This document shows positions 37,358 to 45,882 of a stretch of DNA of 64,000 nucleotides, piece after piece (position 1 is the first letter of the stretch; every line of letters starts with the position of its first letter). The DNA is from Paenibacillus sp. (GTDB lineage Bacteria > Bacillota > Bacilli > Paenibacillales > Paenibacillaceae). The stretch covers positions 62,001 through 126,000 of the forward strand of contig JAILZT010000013.1 in NCBI GenBank assembly GCA_023512345.1. The letters run 5' to 3'. A model generated the notes under the pieces. The model made no database searches. It was not told the DNA's origin and saw only the letters and a list, made by a program, of their open reading frames with translations. The translations under genes and the position numbers were made by a program.

Positions 37358-40300
37358 CTATTGAAGCATCAGAATTTCCCGGATATCCTGCTCGGTTAAG
37401 GTGGACAGGGCCTCTTGACCGGGCTGAATGACTTCATCAATCAGGTTCTTTTTCTTCTGCTGCAGCTCGTACATTTTATCCTCCACCGTGCCTTGAGTAA
37501 CAAGCCGAATGACTTGGACTACATTTTTCTGTCCAATGCGGTGAGCACGGTCAGCAGCTTGCTGCTCTACAGCCGGATTCCACCACAAATCATAGAGGAT
37601 AACGGTGTCTGCTCCCGTAAGATTAAGACCTGTGCCGCCTGCCTTCAAGGAAATCAGGAACAAGTCCCGTTGCCCTTCATTAAATTGATTGCACAGCTCG
37701 ACCCGCTGGGAGGCGGGGGTCTGCCCATCCAGATAAAAATACGGGACACCCTGAAGCCCCAGCTCCCGCCCGATCAGCTTAAGCATCTCGGTGAACTGTG
37801 AGAATACAAGCATCCGTTTCCCAGAGCTGCGGCACTCTTCAATAATCTCCAGCAGCTGTTCGAACTTGGCCGAACTGCCTGTGTAGCCTTCGACGAAAAG
37901 GGCAGGGTGGCAGCAGAGCTGGCGCAGACGGGTGAGTCCGGCCAGGATTTTAATCCGGTTGCTGCGGAAATCCTCGCCGTTCAAATGCTTGAGGGCTTCC
38001 TTCTGCAGTCTGGCAAGATAAGCGACATACAGTTTTTTCTGCTCCGGCAGCAGCTCGGAAGCTTGCAATGATTCGATCTTATCCGGCAGCTCTTTCAGCA
38101 CATCACTCTTAAGCCTGCGCAGCAAAAAAGGTCGTATTCGCTTGGCTACTACTTCCCGAGGAAGGTCGTGGAAAGCTTTCTTACTGCTAGGGAACAGCAC
38201 AGGAAATATAGCAGCGTAAATGGACCATAAATCCTCTAGCGCATTTTCTACAGGTGTACCGGTTAGAGCAAAACGATAGCGGGCTTGTAGCACTCTTACA
38301 GCTTGTGCTGTTTGTGTGACGTGATTTTTAATGACTTGTGCTTCATCCAAAATGAGCGTGTGGAATGACTTCTTAGCATACAGGTCTATATCTCTGCGCA
38401 GCAGCGGATAAGAGGTGATAATAACATCAGCCTTCGCTGTATTCCGAAGAATCCGGGTCCGCTCCGTTAGAGTACCATCAGCAATGACAGCCTTGATCTC
38501 CGGTGTGAATTTCTTAAGCTCATTGTGCCAGTTGTAGATGAGTGAGGCCGGTGCGACGATAAGTGCCGGTTGTCCGCCTTGTCTGATATCTGGCAGTTCA
38601 GACAGCAGGAAAGTTATACTTTGCAACGTCTTACCGAGGCCCATATCATCAGCCAATATTCCGCCAAAACGATAGTGGGCGAGTGTTTTCAACCACTGAA
38701 ATCCATACTGCTGATAATCACGAAGGACAGGGACTAGGCTGTCCGGAACAGGGAAATCCAGATTCTCTGGGTTACGCATATTCGCCAAAAGTTTACGAAG
38801 GCCTTTGCCAAGCTTAACCGCATCGCCTTTCTCATCTGCAGCGCTCAGATGCAGCCCCCGCACAAGGGGCAAAGAGAACTCAGTGCCTTTCAGATCATCT
38901 TGACGAATGCCTAACTCATTCATGAAATGCATGATTTCCTGGAATTCTTCGCTTTCCAGTGGCAGCAGCGAACCATTAGGCAGCCTGTAGTATTTTCGCT
39001 TATCCTGAATTGACTTTAGGACGAGTACAACCTCTGACTCCGGAATGCCTTGCATATCGAATTTGAAATCAAGCCAATCGGTTTTTTCATTCCAGGTAAG
39101 CGTTGCTTTGGGCGGAGTCGTCCCGGTTAATACTCTTTCTTTGACGGCGGTGGTGGCGTAAACCTCTAGGAGTGGCTCTAGAAGGGGGATTTTATGATAC
39201 AGGAAGTCGTATTCGGCGTCCTCGTTGGTCATAATATATCCACTTTCCGTTTTAGCAAAAAACTCATGCTCCATAAGCTCCAAAATTTTACGCTCATTCT
39301 CACTGTCCCGCATAAGAATAATATCTGTTCCGCGTAAGTGGTTATTGTCATCGACTGGATTAATAATAATGTCGCCATATTGGAACTCCAGTCCGGCGAG
39401 GAGCCGGTCTCTTACCCGGTCTAGGTAGAGGCGGGCGTGCAGCTTGGTTTGAACAATGCGGTCGGCAATGGCGTCTGCGATATGTACACGGCCGAGCTTC
39501 ATCAAACCAGGGATTACCTTATCCATAAAAGGCTCCATTTGCTCAGGTGCAATGCGGACGCCGCCGCTTCTGGAAGCTCCAATCATTTTTTTCATCTCTG
39601 CAAGACGCTTGCATTCCTGAGGGGTCAGCTTTAGCAGCTTTCCTTCCGTTAGAAGGAGCCCGTAGTCCTCCATGACCGTAATTTTTTCTAAACCCTGTAC
39701 ATCCAATTGATAGCCATTTTCCTCCGCCTGATCGAACTCAAAGCTTAGAGGGGGAGCTTCATTAGAGATTTGAATGCCTTCGAATAGGTGACCTTCCTGC
39801 TGAAAATGAACAGAGTTAGCCGCTGCAAGAGAGGGTAGAAGTGTATCCCAGAAAAAAGGTGGAATTGGCAGCAGCCGGTCCCCGCCCATACTATTCGTAT
39901 AAGGTGAGTAGGAACTAACCCCTTGCCGGTACATTTTCTCATTCAAACCAATATCAATGAGCTTCTGAATGACAGCATTATCTTCCTTCTGAAAGCTGTG
40001 GAGAGCCGGATCATAGATAAAATGTTTGGAGAACTCATAGGCTTCACCCCGGCGGACATGCTCCAGAAAATCTCTTATTTTTTGAACAATATATAGACGT
40101 TTCGGGCCGACCTTCAATTCAATGCCCAGCATGCTGCTTCCGTAATTATAGGTGAAGGGTTTGCAGATGAACTCCACACTTAGGGGCATCCGTATATCCA
40201 TAAAAGTTCCGGTACCGCTTGGGCGCTGTCGCGTATTTCCAAACATCCCCAACATAGTGTTGACCAACTGCTGATCCGTTGTAGAAGCTCCTGCCGTCTG

Positions 40301-40714
40301 ATTTGAATCTGTAAAGGTGCGCGGAGTCAAGACCCCAACTCCATTAGAAGCCACTCCCCTTGTATGGAGACTTGAGGCCACCGTCCGACCTTGTGATTCT
40401 TGGTTTTGTTCAAGTTCCAGAACATTCACCATCACAGCCGCAATATGCTTACAAAATGGACCCCCGTGGTAATACGCTGAGCAGGTACATTCCCCACTCA
40501 CATCTCCATCTCTATCGATACTTACCTTAACATCAACAGATTTGCCCTTGCTGCCCTGAACGACAGCTTCGTAATCGGAATAATGAGAGTCATCGTCGTC
40601 TTCCCCAACATCAATCAGATCAACCCTACCGGTATGATAGTAGACTTGTCCTTGTTCAAAAGCGGACCTGCCGCACAGCAGCTTAATTACCCGTTCGGAC
40701 ACACTAAAACCCAT
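37358..40714 (-). CDS. SNF2-family helicase with N-terminal SWIM zinc finger
   Basis: A 1118-residue protein of the RapA/SNF2-like ATPase group common in Firmicutes. The SWIM zinc finger CTCSAYYHGGPFCKH is near residues 77-90. A long middle region is followed by the ATPase core: motif I LADDMGLGKTLQS, motif Ia IVAPASLIYNW, motif II DEAQVIKNH, motif III LTGTPVENALEDLW, then helicase C with SLKAGGTGLNLTGAD and DRAHRIGQKNVVQVIRL. It probably remodels or translocates on DNA or protein-DNA complexes; no specific role is known. The gene is intact. Confidence 0.93.
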   Translation of the reverse strand: MGFSVSERVIKLLCGRSAFEQGQVYYHTGRVDLIDVGEDDDDSHYSDYEAVVQGSKGKSVDVKVSIDRDGDVSGECTCSAYYHGGPFCKHIAAVMVNVLELEQNQESQGRTVASSLHTRGVASNGVGVLTPRTFTDSNQTAGASTTDQQLVNTMLGMFGNTRQRPSGTGTFMDIRMPLSVEFICKPFTYNYGSSMLGIELKVGPKRLYIVQKIRDFLEHVRRGEAYEFSKHFIYDPALHSFQKEDNAVIQKLIDIGLNEKMYRQGVSSYSPYTNSMGGDRLLPIPPFFWDTLLPSLAAANSVHFQQEGHLFEGIQISNEAPPLSFEFDQAEENGYQLDVQGLEKITVMEDYGLLLTEGKLLKLTPQECKRLAEMKKMIGASRSGGVRIAPEQMEPFMDKVIPGLMKLGRVHIADAIADRIVQTKLHARLYLDRVRDRLLAGLEFQYGDIIINPVDDNNHLRGTDIILMRDSENERKILELMEHEFFAKTESGYIMTNEDAEYDFLYHKIPLLEPLLEVYATTAVKERVLTGTTPPKATLTWNEKTDWLDFKFDMQGIPESEVVLVLKSIQDKRKYYRLPNGSLLPLESEEFQEIMHFMNELGIRQDDLKGTEFSLPLVRGLHLSAADEKGDAVKLGKGLRKLLANMRNPENLDFPVPDSLVPVLRDYQQYGFQWLKTLAHYRFGGILADDMGLGKTLQSITFLLSELPDIRQGGQPALIVAPASLIYNWHNELKKFTPEIKAVIADGTLTERTRILRNTAKADVIITSYPLLRRDIDLYAKKSFHTLILDEAQVIKNHVTQTAQAVRVLQARYRFALTGTPVENALEDLWSIYAAIFPVLFPSSKKAFHDLPREVVAKRIRPFLLRRLKSDVLKELPDKIESLQASELLPEQKKLYVAYLARLQKEALKHLNGEDFRSNRIKILAGLTRLRQLCCHPALFVEGYTGSSAKFEQLLEIIEECRSSGKRMLVFSQFTEMLKLIGRELGLQGVPYFYLDGQTPASQRVELCNQFNEGQRDLFLISLKAGGTGLNLTGADTVILYDLWWNPAVEQQAADRAHRIGQKNVVQVIRLVTQGTVEDKMYELQQKKKNLIDEVIQPGQEALSTLTEQDIREILMLQ

Positions 40715-40822
40715 CGTAAGGTTCCTTTCTTATACCTGAAAATTTAAATATCCAGCACACAATATAAATCCTATCATAACAGAACACCTATACGCTTAAA
40801 AGGTAACATAGAGGCTATAACT

Positions 40823-41092
40823 GAACTATATCAACGGCGTGCAGACCTAGTCTACAGACTTTGTTTTATATACTTGAAAAATCCGGTTGATGTTGAAGAC
40901 GCTGGTCAATATGAAAAAGCTTGCCTTATGGTAACCACTCGAAATTACTGTAAAGACGTGATTGAAAATGGGTGGACAACCCGTCGTGTGTCATTAGAGG
41001 CTTTGCCAGAAGTTGTTTCTTGGAATGGTGTTGAACTCCAGCAAGGTAGTTGCAAAACTGCTTGGTTACCGGGAAGGACAGAAGGCCGTTAA
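40823..41092 (+). pseudogene. Remnant of an ECF RNA polymerase sigma factor gene
   Basis: One open frame reads ELYQRRADLVYRLCFIYLKN then PVDVEDAGQYEKACLMVTTR, NYCKDVIENGWTTRRVSLEA and LPEVV. The first part is sigma-70 region 2.1-2.2 and the later part is the linker before region 4 of ECF sigmas. The stretch between (normally about 30 residues with region 2.3-2.4) is missing after VEDA, and the C-terminal region 4 is replaced by unrelated sequence ending at a stop. No ribosome site or good start is seen. A decayed gene is the best reading. Confidence 0.65.
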
Positions 41093-41097
41093 GCCCC

Positions 41098-41285
41098 ATT
41101 AGAGGGATTTTCTCCCTCTTTTTCTACGTCTGGCACCCCTTTTGGGCAATTAGAGGGAATTTTGCCCGCTAATTTTGAGAATAGACCACTTTATGGCGGT
41201 TTGGGTGAGATTAGAGGGATATTTTCCCTCTAATCTCATAATAAAGGTGTTTTGGTCGGTATTAGAGGGCATTTTTCCCTCTAAT
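41098..41285. repeat. Four short palindromes ATTAGAGGG-N-CCCTCTAAT
   Basis: About 25-nt hairpin units at 41098, 41149, 41210 and 41261 share ATTAGAGGG on the left and CCCTCTAAT (or CCCGCTAAT, CCCTCTTTT) on the right, with 6-7 different bases between. The spacing is 51, 61 and 51 bp. The segments between them are dissimilar. From 41286 to 41495 I see only a weak T-box-like motif on the minus strand. Confidence 0.9.
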
Positions 41286-41495
41286 ACGCCAAAGAACTGG
41301 TCCGCAACCCCGAATCGGCCACCTGTAGGAACAGTTGCCCCAAACCAGGTGGAACATCAGCGGAAAATTACTCAATCATGATCCGTTAGAAAAAATCTAG
41401 GCTTATCAAGGGGTACCACCTAAGCAACCACATTCTTCAGACTGTGGTCCGAGCATTCAAGAGAAAAGTGATTCCCCATAGAGGGAGATAGTTGT

Positions 41496-41885
41496 CTAAT
41501 TCACAATTTTCAAATTTCTTTCCTCAAAGATTTCTTTGGCAACAAAAACGGCATTAAGAACTCTTGGAAAACCAGTATAGGGAATGCAATGCATAATCGC
41601 TTCAATTACTTCATTGGGTGTAAGTCCTACATTGAGAGCTGCGTTGATATGCACGTTTAGCTGTGGCTCGCATCCGCCTTGTGTTGTAAGCGATGCGACC
41701 GTGATTAGCTGACGCTGTTTGAGATCAAGAACTTCCCTTGAATATATCTCTCCAAATGCGAATTCAACAACGTACTTTCCCAAGTCGGGAGCAATGTCCT
41801 TCATTGACTCAATAACACGTTTTCCACCTTCACCGTCTATTTGCATTAGTTTTTCCCAACCACGTGTATAACGTTCATTTGACAT
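41496..41885 (-). CDS. Carboxymuconolactone decarboxylase (CMD) family protein
   Basis: A 129-residue AhpD/CMD-fold protein: MSNERYTRGWEKLMQIDGEG, DLGKYVVEFAFGEIYSREVL, LKQRQLITVASLTTQGGCEP and HINAALNVGLTPNEVIEAIM. The family's CxxC is absent: only a single Cys is in GGCEPQL and one in MHCIPYTG. It therefore resembles gamma-CMD rather than AhpD peroxiredoxin partners. AGAGGAGGAATAAAAT precedes the ATG. A MerR gene is divergent, with a palindrome in the shared promoter region, so it is probably the MerR target. Confidence 0.88.
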   Translation of the reverse strand: MSNERYTRGWEKLMQIDGEGGKRVIESMKDIAPDLGKYVVEFAFGEIYSREVLDLKQRQLITVASLTTQGGCEPQLNVHINAALNVGLTPNEVIEAIMHCIPYTGFPRVLNAVFVAKEIFEERNLKIVN

Positions 41886-41926
41886 ATTTTATTCCTCCTC
41901 TGTGTAACTTGATTTAAATGTTACAC

Positions 41927-41945
41927 CTTAGAGTGCACTCTAAAG
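41927..41945. promoter_or_regulatory. MerR-type operator between the CMD and MerR genes
   Basis: TTAGAGTGCACTCTAA (41928-41943) is a perfect 16-bp palindrome, extended to CTTAGAGTGCACTCTAAAG. It resembles operators of the AdhR/NmlR group of MerR regulators and sits in the 94-bp divergent promoter region. Confidence 0.7.
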
Positions 41946-41979
41946 AAAAGGCTTTTTTTGATGTGCTATAATTATATTT

Positions 41980-42354
41980 ATGGAACCTAAATTTTTTACA
42001 ATTCAACAAATCTCTGAAATGACAGGGCTTACTGCTCACACATTGCGCTATTACGAGAAAATCGGTTTGCTATACGGGGTCAATCGAGATACAAATGGGT
42101 ATCGACAGTATTCAGAATCTGATATCTCGTGGATTTATTTTTTACTCCGACTGCGGGTGACAGGAATGAAAGTCAGCGATATGAAGCGATTTTCTGATCT
42201 GCGAAATCAAGGTGAAGCAACAATAAATGCAAGACGAAAGCTGTTGGAAACCCATCAAAGAAACGTTCTTACTCAAATTAATGAACTGAAGAACAACCTG
42301 AAGATGATTGATGAAAAGATAGAATTATATAAAAGGATGGAGGGGCAAGATTAA
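41980..42354 (+). CDS. MerR-family transcriptional regulator
   Basis: A 124-residue MerR protein: the winged HTH at the N-terminus (FFTIQQISEMTGLTAHTLRY, YEKIGLLYGVNRDTNGYRQY) and a long coiled-coil dimerisation helix (RRKLLETHQRNVLTQINELK). There is no C-terminal metal-binding cysteine cluster, so it is more like the AdhR/YraB type that senses aldehyde or oxidative stress. It is divergent from the CMD gene with one shared palindrome. No strong ribosome site precedes the ATG. Confidence 0.9.
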   Translation: MEPKFFTIQQISEMTGLTAHTLRYYEKIGLLYGVNRDTNGYRQYSESDISWIYFLLRLRVTGMKVSDMKRFSDLRNQGEATINARRKLLETHQRNVLTQINELKNNLKMIDEKIELYKRMEGQD

Positions 42355-42529
42355 CTTAGTCATTACGCTCCCTCGAAACGATAGCTCAATCTAAACGCGA
42401 AGGCAGCCGGCCAAAAGACCAGCTGTCTTTTCACTGTTACTGGCAAGATACCATATTCAAATACAAACGAGGAATACAATCAATTCAGGTATAAAGTAAG
42501 GCGGGGTGTTGATGTCTTATAAAATTGAG

Positions 42530-42558
42530 TTGACACAAAAGTAATTAGGTGCCATACT
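42530..42558 (+). promoter_or_regulatory. Promoter and operator of the MarR gene
   Basis: TTGACA (42530-42535), a 17-bp spacer and CATACT (42553-42558). The spacer holds TAATTAGGTGCC, related to the palindrome at 43175. The predicted start falls on or near the ATG at 42565, so the mRNA may be leaderless. Confidence 0.6.
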
Positions 42559-42564
42559 ACATCC

Positions 42565-43134
42565 ATGAACAACAATAATAATAAAATAATGAATGACATT
42601 GACGCAATTCCCTCGTTAGTACAATCCCAGCGTCAGATAGATCGCTATAACCTAGACATAGACGCACAGGCAATACTCGTCGCGTCTAGACTAATGGCAG
42701 CGGGGGCAAAGCTTGGGACGGCCTCGGAGATTCATTTCTCTAGATTCGGTTTATCAACAGGTCGATATCGTTTATTGGCAGATCTTGAAGATAACGAAGG
42801 AGAAGAGTTGCCTTCGCAATTAGCGGAGAATCTAGGTGTTACACGTGCAACAGTGACAGGTCTTATCGACATTCTTGAACGAGATGGGCTAGTATCTCGG
42901 CGATCAAGCTCAGTCGATGGCCGTCAGAGATCGGTTGTTTTGACGGAAGAAGGAGCGAAGAAGCTTCGTGAAATGGCTCCTGAACATTTCGCTCGCCTGG
43001 AAGCAATGGTGGGCTTACTCAATATCGATGAGCGCAGCGTATTTCTCGACTTGCTAGGCCGAGTTACACAAGGCATCTCAGCACTTACGGGCGAATTAGG
43101 TCCGAAACCAGAGGGAACCATCAGTAATGAGTAG
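42565..43134 (+). CDS. MarR-family transcriptional regulator
   Basis: A 189-residue MarR regulator. The winged helix spans about residues 65-145: GRYRLLADLEDNEGEELPSQ, LAENLGVTRATVTGLIDILE, RDGLVSRRSSSVDGRQRSVV (wing). A C-terminal helix serves dimerisation. The start at 42565 has no Shine-Dalgarno sequence; another in-frame ATG at 42589 has none either. It is followed by a weak GGCTAG/CTAGCC hairpin and then by a two-gene operon whose promoter region carries the same operator motif, so it probably represses both itself and that operon. Confidence 0.9.
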   Translation: MNNNNNKIMNDIDAIPSLVQSQRQIDRYNLDIDAQAILVASRLMAAGAKLGTASEIHFSRFGLSTGRYRLLADLEDNEGEELPSQLAENLGVTRATVTGLIDILERDGLVSRRSSSVDGRQRSVVLTEEGAKKLREMAPEHFARLEAMVGLLNIDERSVFLDLLGRVTQGISALTGELGPKPEGTISNE

Positions 43135-43174
43135 AATGGGCTAGTTAAGCTAGCCTATTTTTATTCTTATATAG

Positions 43175-43186
43175 TTAGGCACCTAA
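43175..43186. promoter_or_regulatory. Second MarR operator candidate
   Basis: TTAGG-CA-CCTAA is a near-perfect palindrome with ATT flanking. It shares the TTAGGTGCC/GGCACCTAA element with the spacer of the marR promoter and lies about 60 bp upstream of the next gene. Confidence 0.6.
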
Positions 43187-43248
43187 TTATATCTCACTGA
43201 AAGCACTCGTTGAACTATTTCAAAGAAGAAGGGAGCGACTAAAAGAAC

Positions 43249-43752
43249 ATGATGAAATATTCGAATCAGACAGATGATGTTTACGGCACGAAGGCTGCTG
43301 GTTCCAAGAAAAAGACTTTTGTACTATGGCGTGAAGTTGTAATGGCTTATGCTGCTCCTGCCATCATGGCAGGTATTGGAGGGTTGGTTACTGCCGATAG
43401 AGGTCTTCAAATAGGAGCATTGACCACAATTGGCGGTGCATCGGCCTTGATGGCCCTGTTGATTGGACTTTTGTTGTGCAGCCGAGTAGGGCATATGCGA
43501 TGGGTCATCGGTGCACCTCACTTGGTTGTGGTAGGGGTGTTCGCAGTGGCCGGGTCTTCGTTTGGCCTATATGCCGCATGGGTGACATCTCTTTTACTAG
43601 AAAATATGATTCTGAGCAATCACTTGGCCTGGCTCGGGCGTATCTGGATCGATTTTCCGTTGTCTGGATTCATAGCAAGTACGATAGTGACATGGCGGTG
43701 GTGTCTTGCCGTTACAACTAATTATTCATCCAAAAGGAGAAGAAAAAAATGA
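43249..43752 (+). CDS. Small integral membrane protein, function unknown
   Basis: A 167-residue protein with four or five hydrophobic segments (APAIMAGIGGLV; ASALMALLIGLLLC; LVVVGVFAVAGSSFGLYAAW; FIASTIVTW) and a basic C-terminus (SSKRRRKK). I recognise no family; no catalytic motif is visible. AAGAAGGGAGCGAC precedes the first ATGs (43249/43252). It overlaps the next gene by ATGA and both lie behind a MarR-type operator, so it is likely part of a MarR-controlled pair. A membrane partner for a reductase or a transporter accessory are guesses only. Confidence 0.75.
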   Translation: MMKYSNQTDDVYGTKAAGSKKKTFVLWREVVMAYAAPAIMAGIGGLVTADRGLQIGALTTIGGASALMALLIGLLLCSRVGHMRWVIGAPHLVVVGVFAVAGSSFGLYAAWVTSLLLENMILSNHLAWLGRIWIDFPLSGFIASTIVTWRWCLAVTTNYSSKRRRKK

Positions 43753-44615
43753 TAGTTATTATGGGAGCAACAGGTACGATAGGCAGTGCGCTTTTGGAAC
43801 GTTTGGTTGATCTTGGCGTACCCGCCAGGGCTTTGAGCAGAGAACCAGAGAAGTTGCGTGATCAGATCGGAGAAAAAGGCCGTTCGATTATAGAGGTCGC
43901 ATTGGCGGATGCTTCCGACCCCGAATCGCTGCGACGTGCGTTTGCAGGTGCCAGCCAACTCTTCCTTGCCATGTCCAACAGTCCAAGACAAATCGAATTG
44001 GAAACTTCAATCATTCAGATTGCCGCTGAATCTGAAATCAAACACATCGTAAAAATATCCAGCCCTGCCTTTGAGCAGAGTTCTCCAGTGGCAGTGGCTG
44101 GCTGGCATCAAGAAATCGAGAAAACACTGAGAGAATCAGGTCTCACCTATACCGTGCTGCGTCCTTATGCGTTCATGCAGAACCTATTGCGCCTTGCACC
44201 AACGATCTCAACCCAAAATGTTTTCTTCGGTTCCATAGGCGATTCACCGTGTAACTTCATTGACTGTCGCGATATCGCTGATGTTGCAGCAGAAGTTCTG
44301 ACCAACCGCGAGGTATCTGGCCAAATATATACGCTTACTGGTTCGGAGGTTTTCAGTTATCCCCAGATCGCGAGTCAACTATCCGCCTTGCTTAATCGGC
44401 CGATAAGCTACATCAACATGGAACCCCAAGTACTACTCCGCAATCTTATGGAGATCGGGCAAATGCCTCCTTGGCTCGCGAACCACGTTGTGGAGATTCA
44501 AACCATGTCAACGTTGGTACCAGAAATTCCAAATGACACTGTGAAGCGCTTGCTCGGCAGAGAGCCACGCAAGTTAGACGCCTTTCTGCATGAGTGTGTA
44601 GAAAATTTCAGGTAG
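43749..44615 (+). CDS. NmrA-like NAD(P)-binding protein
   Basis: A 288-residue atypical short-chain dehydrogenase of the NmrA/NAD(P)H-azoreductase type. The N-terminal dinucleotide loop MIVIMGATGTIGSALLERLV is followed by ARALSREPEKL, HIVKISSPAFE, and a Tyr/Lys-poor active region (YTVLRPYAFMQNLLRL), consistent with a redox sensor or NAD(P)H:quinone-type reductase rather than a classical SDR. The start overlaps the preceding stop (ATGA), with AAAGGAGAAGAAAAAA upstream. A terminator follows. Confidence 0.88.
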   Translation: MIVIMGATGTIGSALLERLVDLGVPARALSREPEKLRDQIGEKGRSIIEVALADASDPESLRRAFAGASQLFLAMSNSPRQIELETSIIQIAAESEIKHIVKISSPAFEQSSPVAVAGWHQEIEKTLRESGLTYTVLRPYAFMQNLLRLAPTISTQNVFFGSIGDSPCNFIDCRDIADVAAEVLTNREVSGQIYTLTGSEVFSYPQIASQLSALLNRPISYINMEPQVLLRNLMEIGQMPPWLANHVVEIQTMSTLVPEIPNDTVKRLLGREPRKLDAFLHECVENFR

Positions 44616-44656
44616 GCGGAGTCCAGCTAACGGGAACCGATAGTTGATAACAGAAT

Positions 44657-44692
44657 GGAGCAGTTTTGCCGGTTGGCATCTGCTCCTTTTTT
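44657..44692 (+). terminator. Terminator of the membrane protein/NmrA operon
   Basis: GGAGCAG (44657-44663) pairs with CTGCTCC (44680-44686), with an inner GCC/GGC pair, followed by six Ts. Confidence 0.9.
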
Positions 44693-44823
44693 CGTTAAGT
44701 TAACGGGCAAATAGGGATTACAGTTGGTTGCTTATGTTGGATTATTTGGAAGTAATTAAATGATTTTTTACCAACATATGGTATAGTTATTTATAAACTA
44801 GAGTTCAAAAGGAGGGTGAAGTT

Positions 44824-45804
44824 TTGAGTTTATTTCCTGTTGCCTATTCACTCTTGTCAAAGCAAGCATTAATATCGCATATTAAAGACAATTATGAAGT
44901 TCAAGAACCTATTCATTTAAAATACTTCCTTAAAGGTATGAACGATACATATATTTTAGAGACTGGGTCAAGTAAATATATTTTTAGAGTCTATCGTGCT
45001 GATAGAAGAAATAAATCGGAGATTTCTTTTGAATTAGATTTATTAAATTACCTTAACGAGAATAATGTAAGCGTATCAATACCGATTTCAAAAAAAGATG
45101 GGACCCTCGTAAACGAGTTTCTTGTCGCTGAGGGTGTGAAGTATGGGGTTATGTTTAGTTTTGCAGAAGGTAATGAAAAGCCTATTCATGCCGTAGAAGA
45201 TAGTTATTTGTTTGGAAAATCCGTTGCTCAAATTCACAAAGCTACTGAAAATTTTAGAAGTGAACACATAAGAGATAATCTTAATTTGGAATATTTAATT
45301 GAAAGACCGCTTAATATTATCAAATTGCATATGGAACATCGTCAAGAGGATTACAATTTAATTTGTGAACGAATCTTAGGATTAAAGCAACAGTTAGTGA
45401 TGAAGATAGAAGAAGGCTTAGATTGGGGTGTTTGTCATGGCGACTTGCATGGTAACACAAATGTAGCATTTGCGGACAATGGGAAATTGACACATTATGA
45501 TTTCGATATTTCTGGTTATGGGTGGAGAGCTTATGATATCGCAGAGTTTAGATTGGCGAGAGAAATTCATAGTGGTCATAACAAGGATGAAGTTGAAAGG
45601 CTTTGGGATGCTTTTCTAAACGGATATAGGGAAGTAAGAGATCTTAGTGAAAATGATGTTGAGGTGGTTTCTATATTCGTTACCCTCAGACAACTGTGGC
45701 TCTTTGGCTTATGTTTTAGTGAATCAGAGCAAATAGGCGTTGCTGACTTCGATGATGCATTTATTGACAGTAAGGTGGAGTATTTCAGGAAAGTAATGTT
45801 TTGA
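44824..45804 (+). CDS. Aminoglycoside phosphotransferase-like (APH/HSK2) kinase
   Basis: A 326-residue protein-kinase-fold phosphotransferase. The catalytic loop is VCHGDLHGNTNVAFADNGKL (HGDxHxxN) and the metal motif follows as LTHYDFDISGYGWRAYDIAE. The N-lobe has YIFRVYRADRR. Substrates of such proteins range from aminoglycosides and choline to homoserine; nothing here points to antibiotic resistance specifically. It starts with TTG at 44824 after AAAGGAGGGTGAAGTT. It is AT-richer than the nif region, hinting at acquisition. Confidence 0.85.
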   Translation: MSLFPVAYSLLSKQALISHIKDNYEVQEPIHLKYFLKGMNDTYILETGSSKYIFRVYRADRRNKSEISFELDLLNYLNENNVSVSIPISKKDGTLVNEFLVAEGVKYGVMFSFAEGNEKPIHAVEDSYLFGKSVAQIHKATENFRSEHIRDNLNLEYLIERPLNIIKLHMEHRQEDYNLICERILGLKQQLVMKIEEGLDWGVCHGDLHGNTNVAFADNGKLTHYDFDISGYGWRAYDIAEFRLAREIHSGHNKDEVERLWDAFLNGYREVRDLSENDVEVVSIFVTLRQLWLFGLCFSESEQIGVADFDDAFIDSKVEYFRKVMF

Positions 45805-45882
45805 TCTAAACTGTATAATTATTCCATACGCACAACGAGGAACTATAGTTCAAAAACGATAATTGAAGGTGGACATGTCATT

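Noticed and set aside
41411..41430. T-box-like GGTGGTACCCC motif on the minus strand
   Set aside because: There is no Stem I, no terminator and no aminoacyl-tRNA or amino-acid gene downstream; the match is too short.
44824..45804. Aminoglycoside resistance gene
   Set aside because: Only the general kinase motifs are present; the protein is just as close to homoserine or choline kinase-like proteins, so resistance cannot be claimed.
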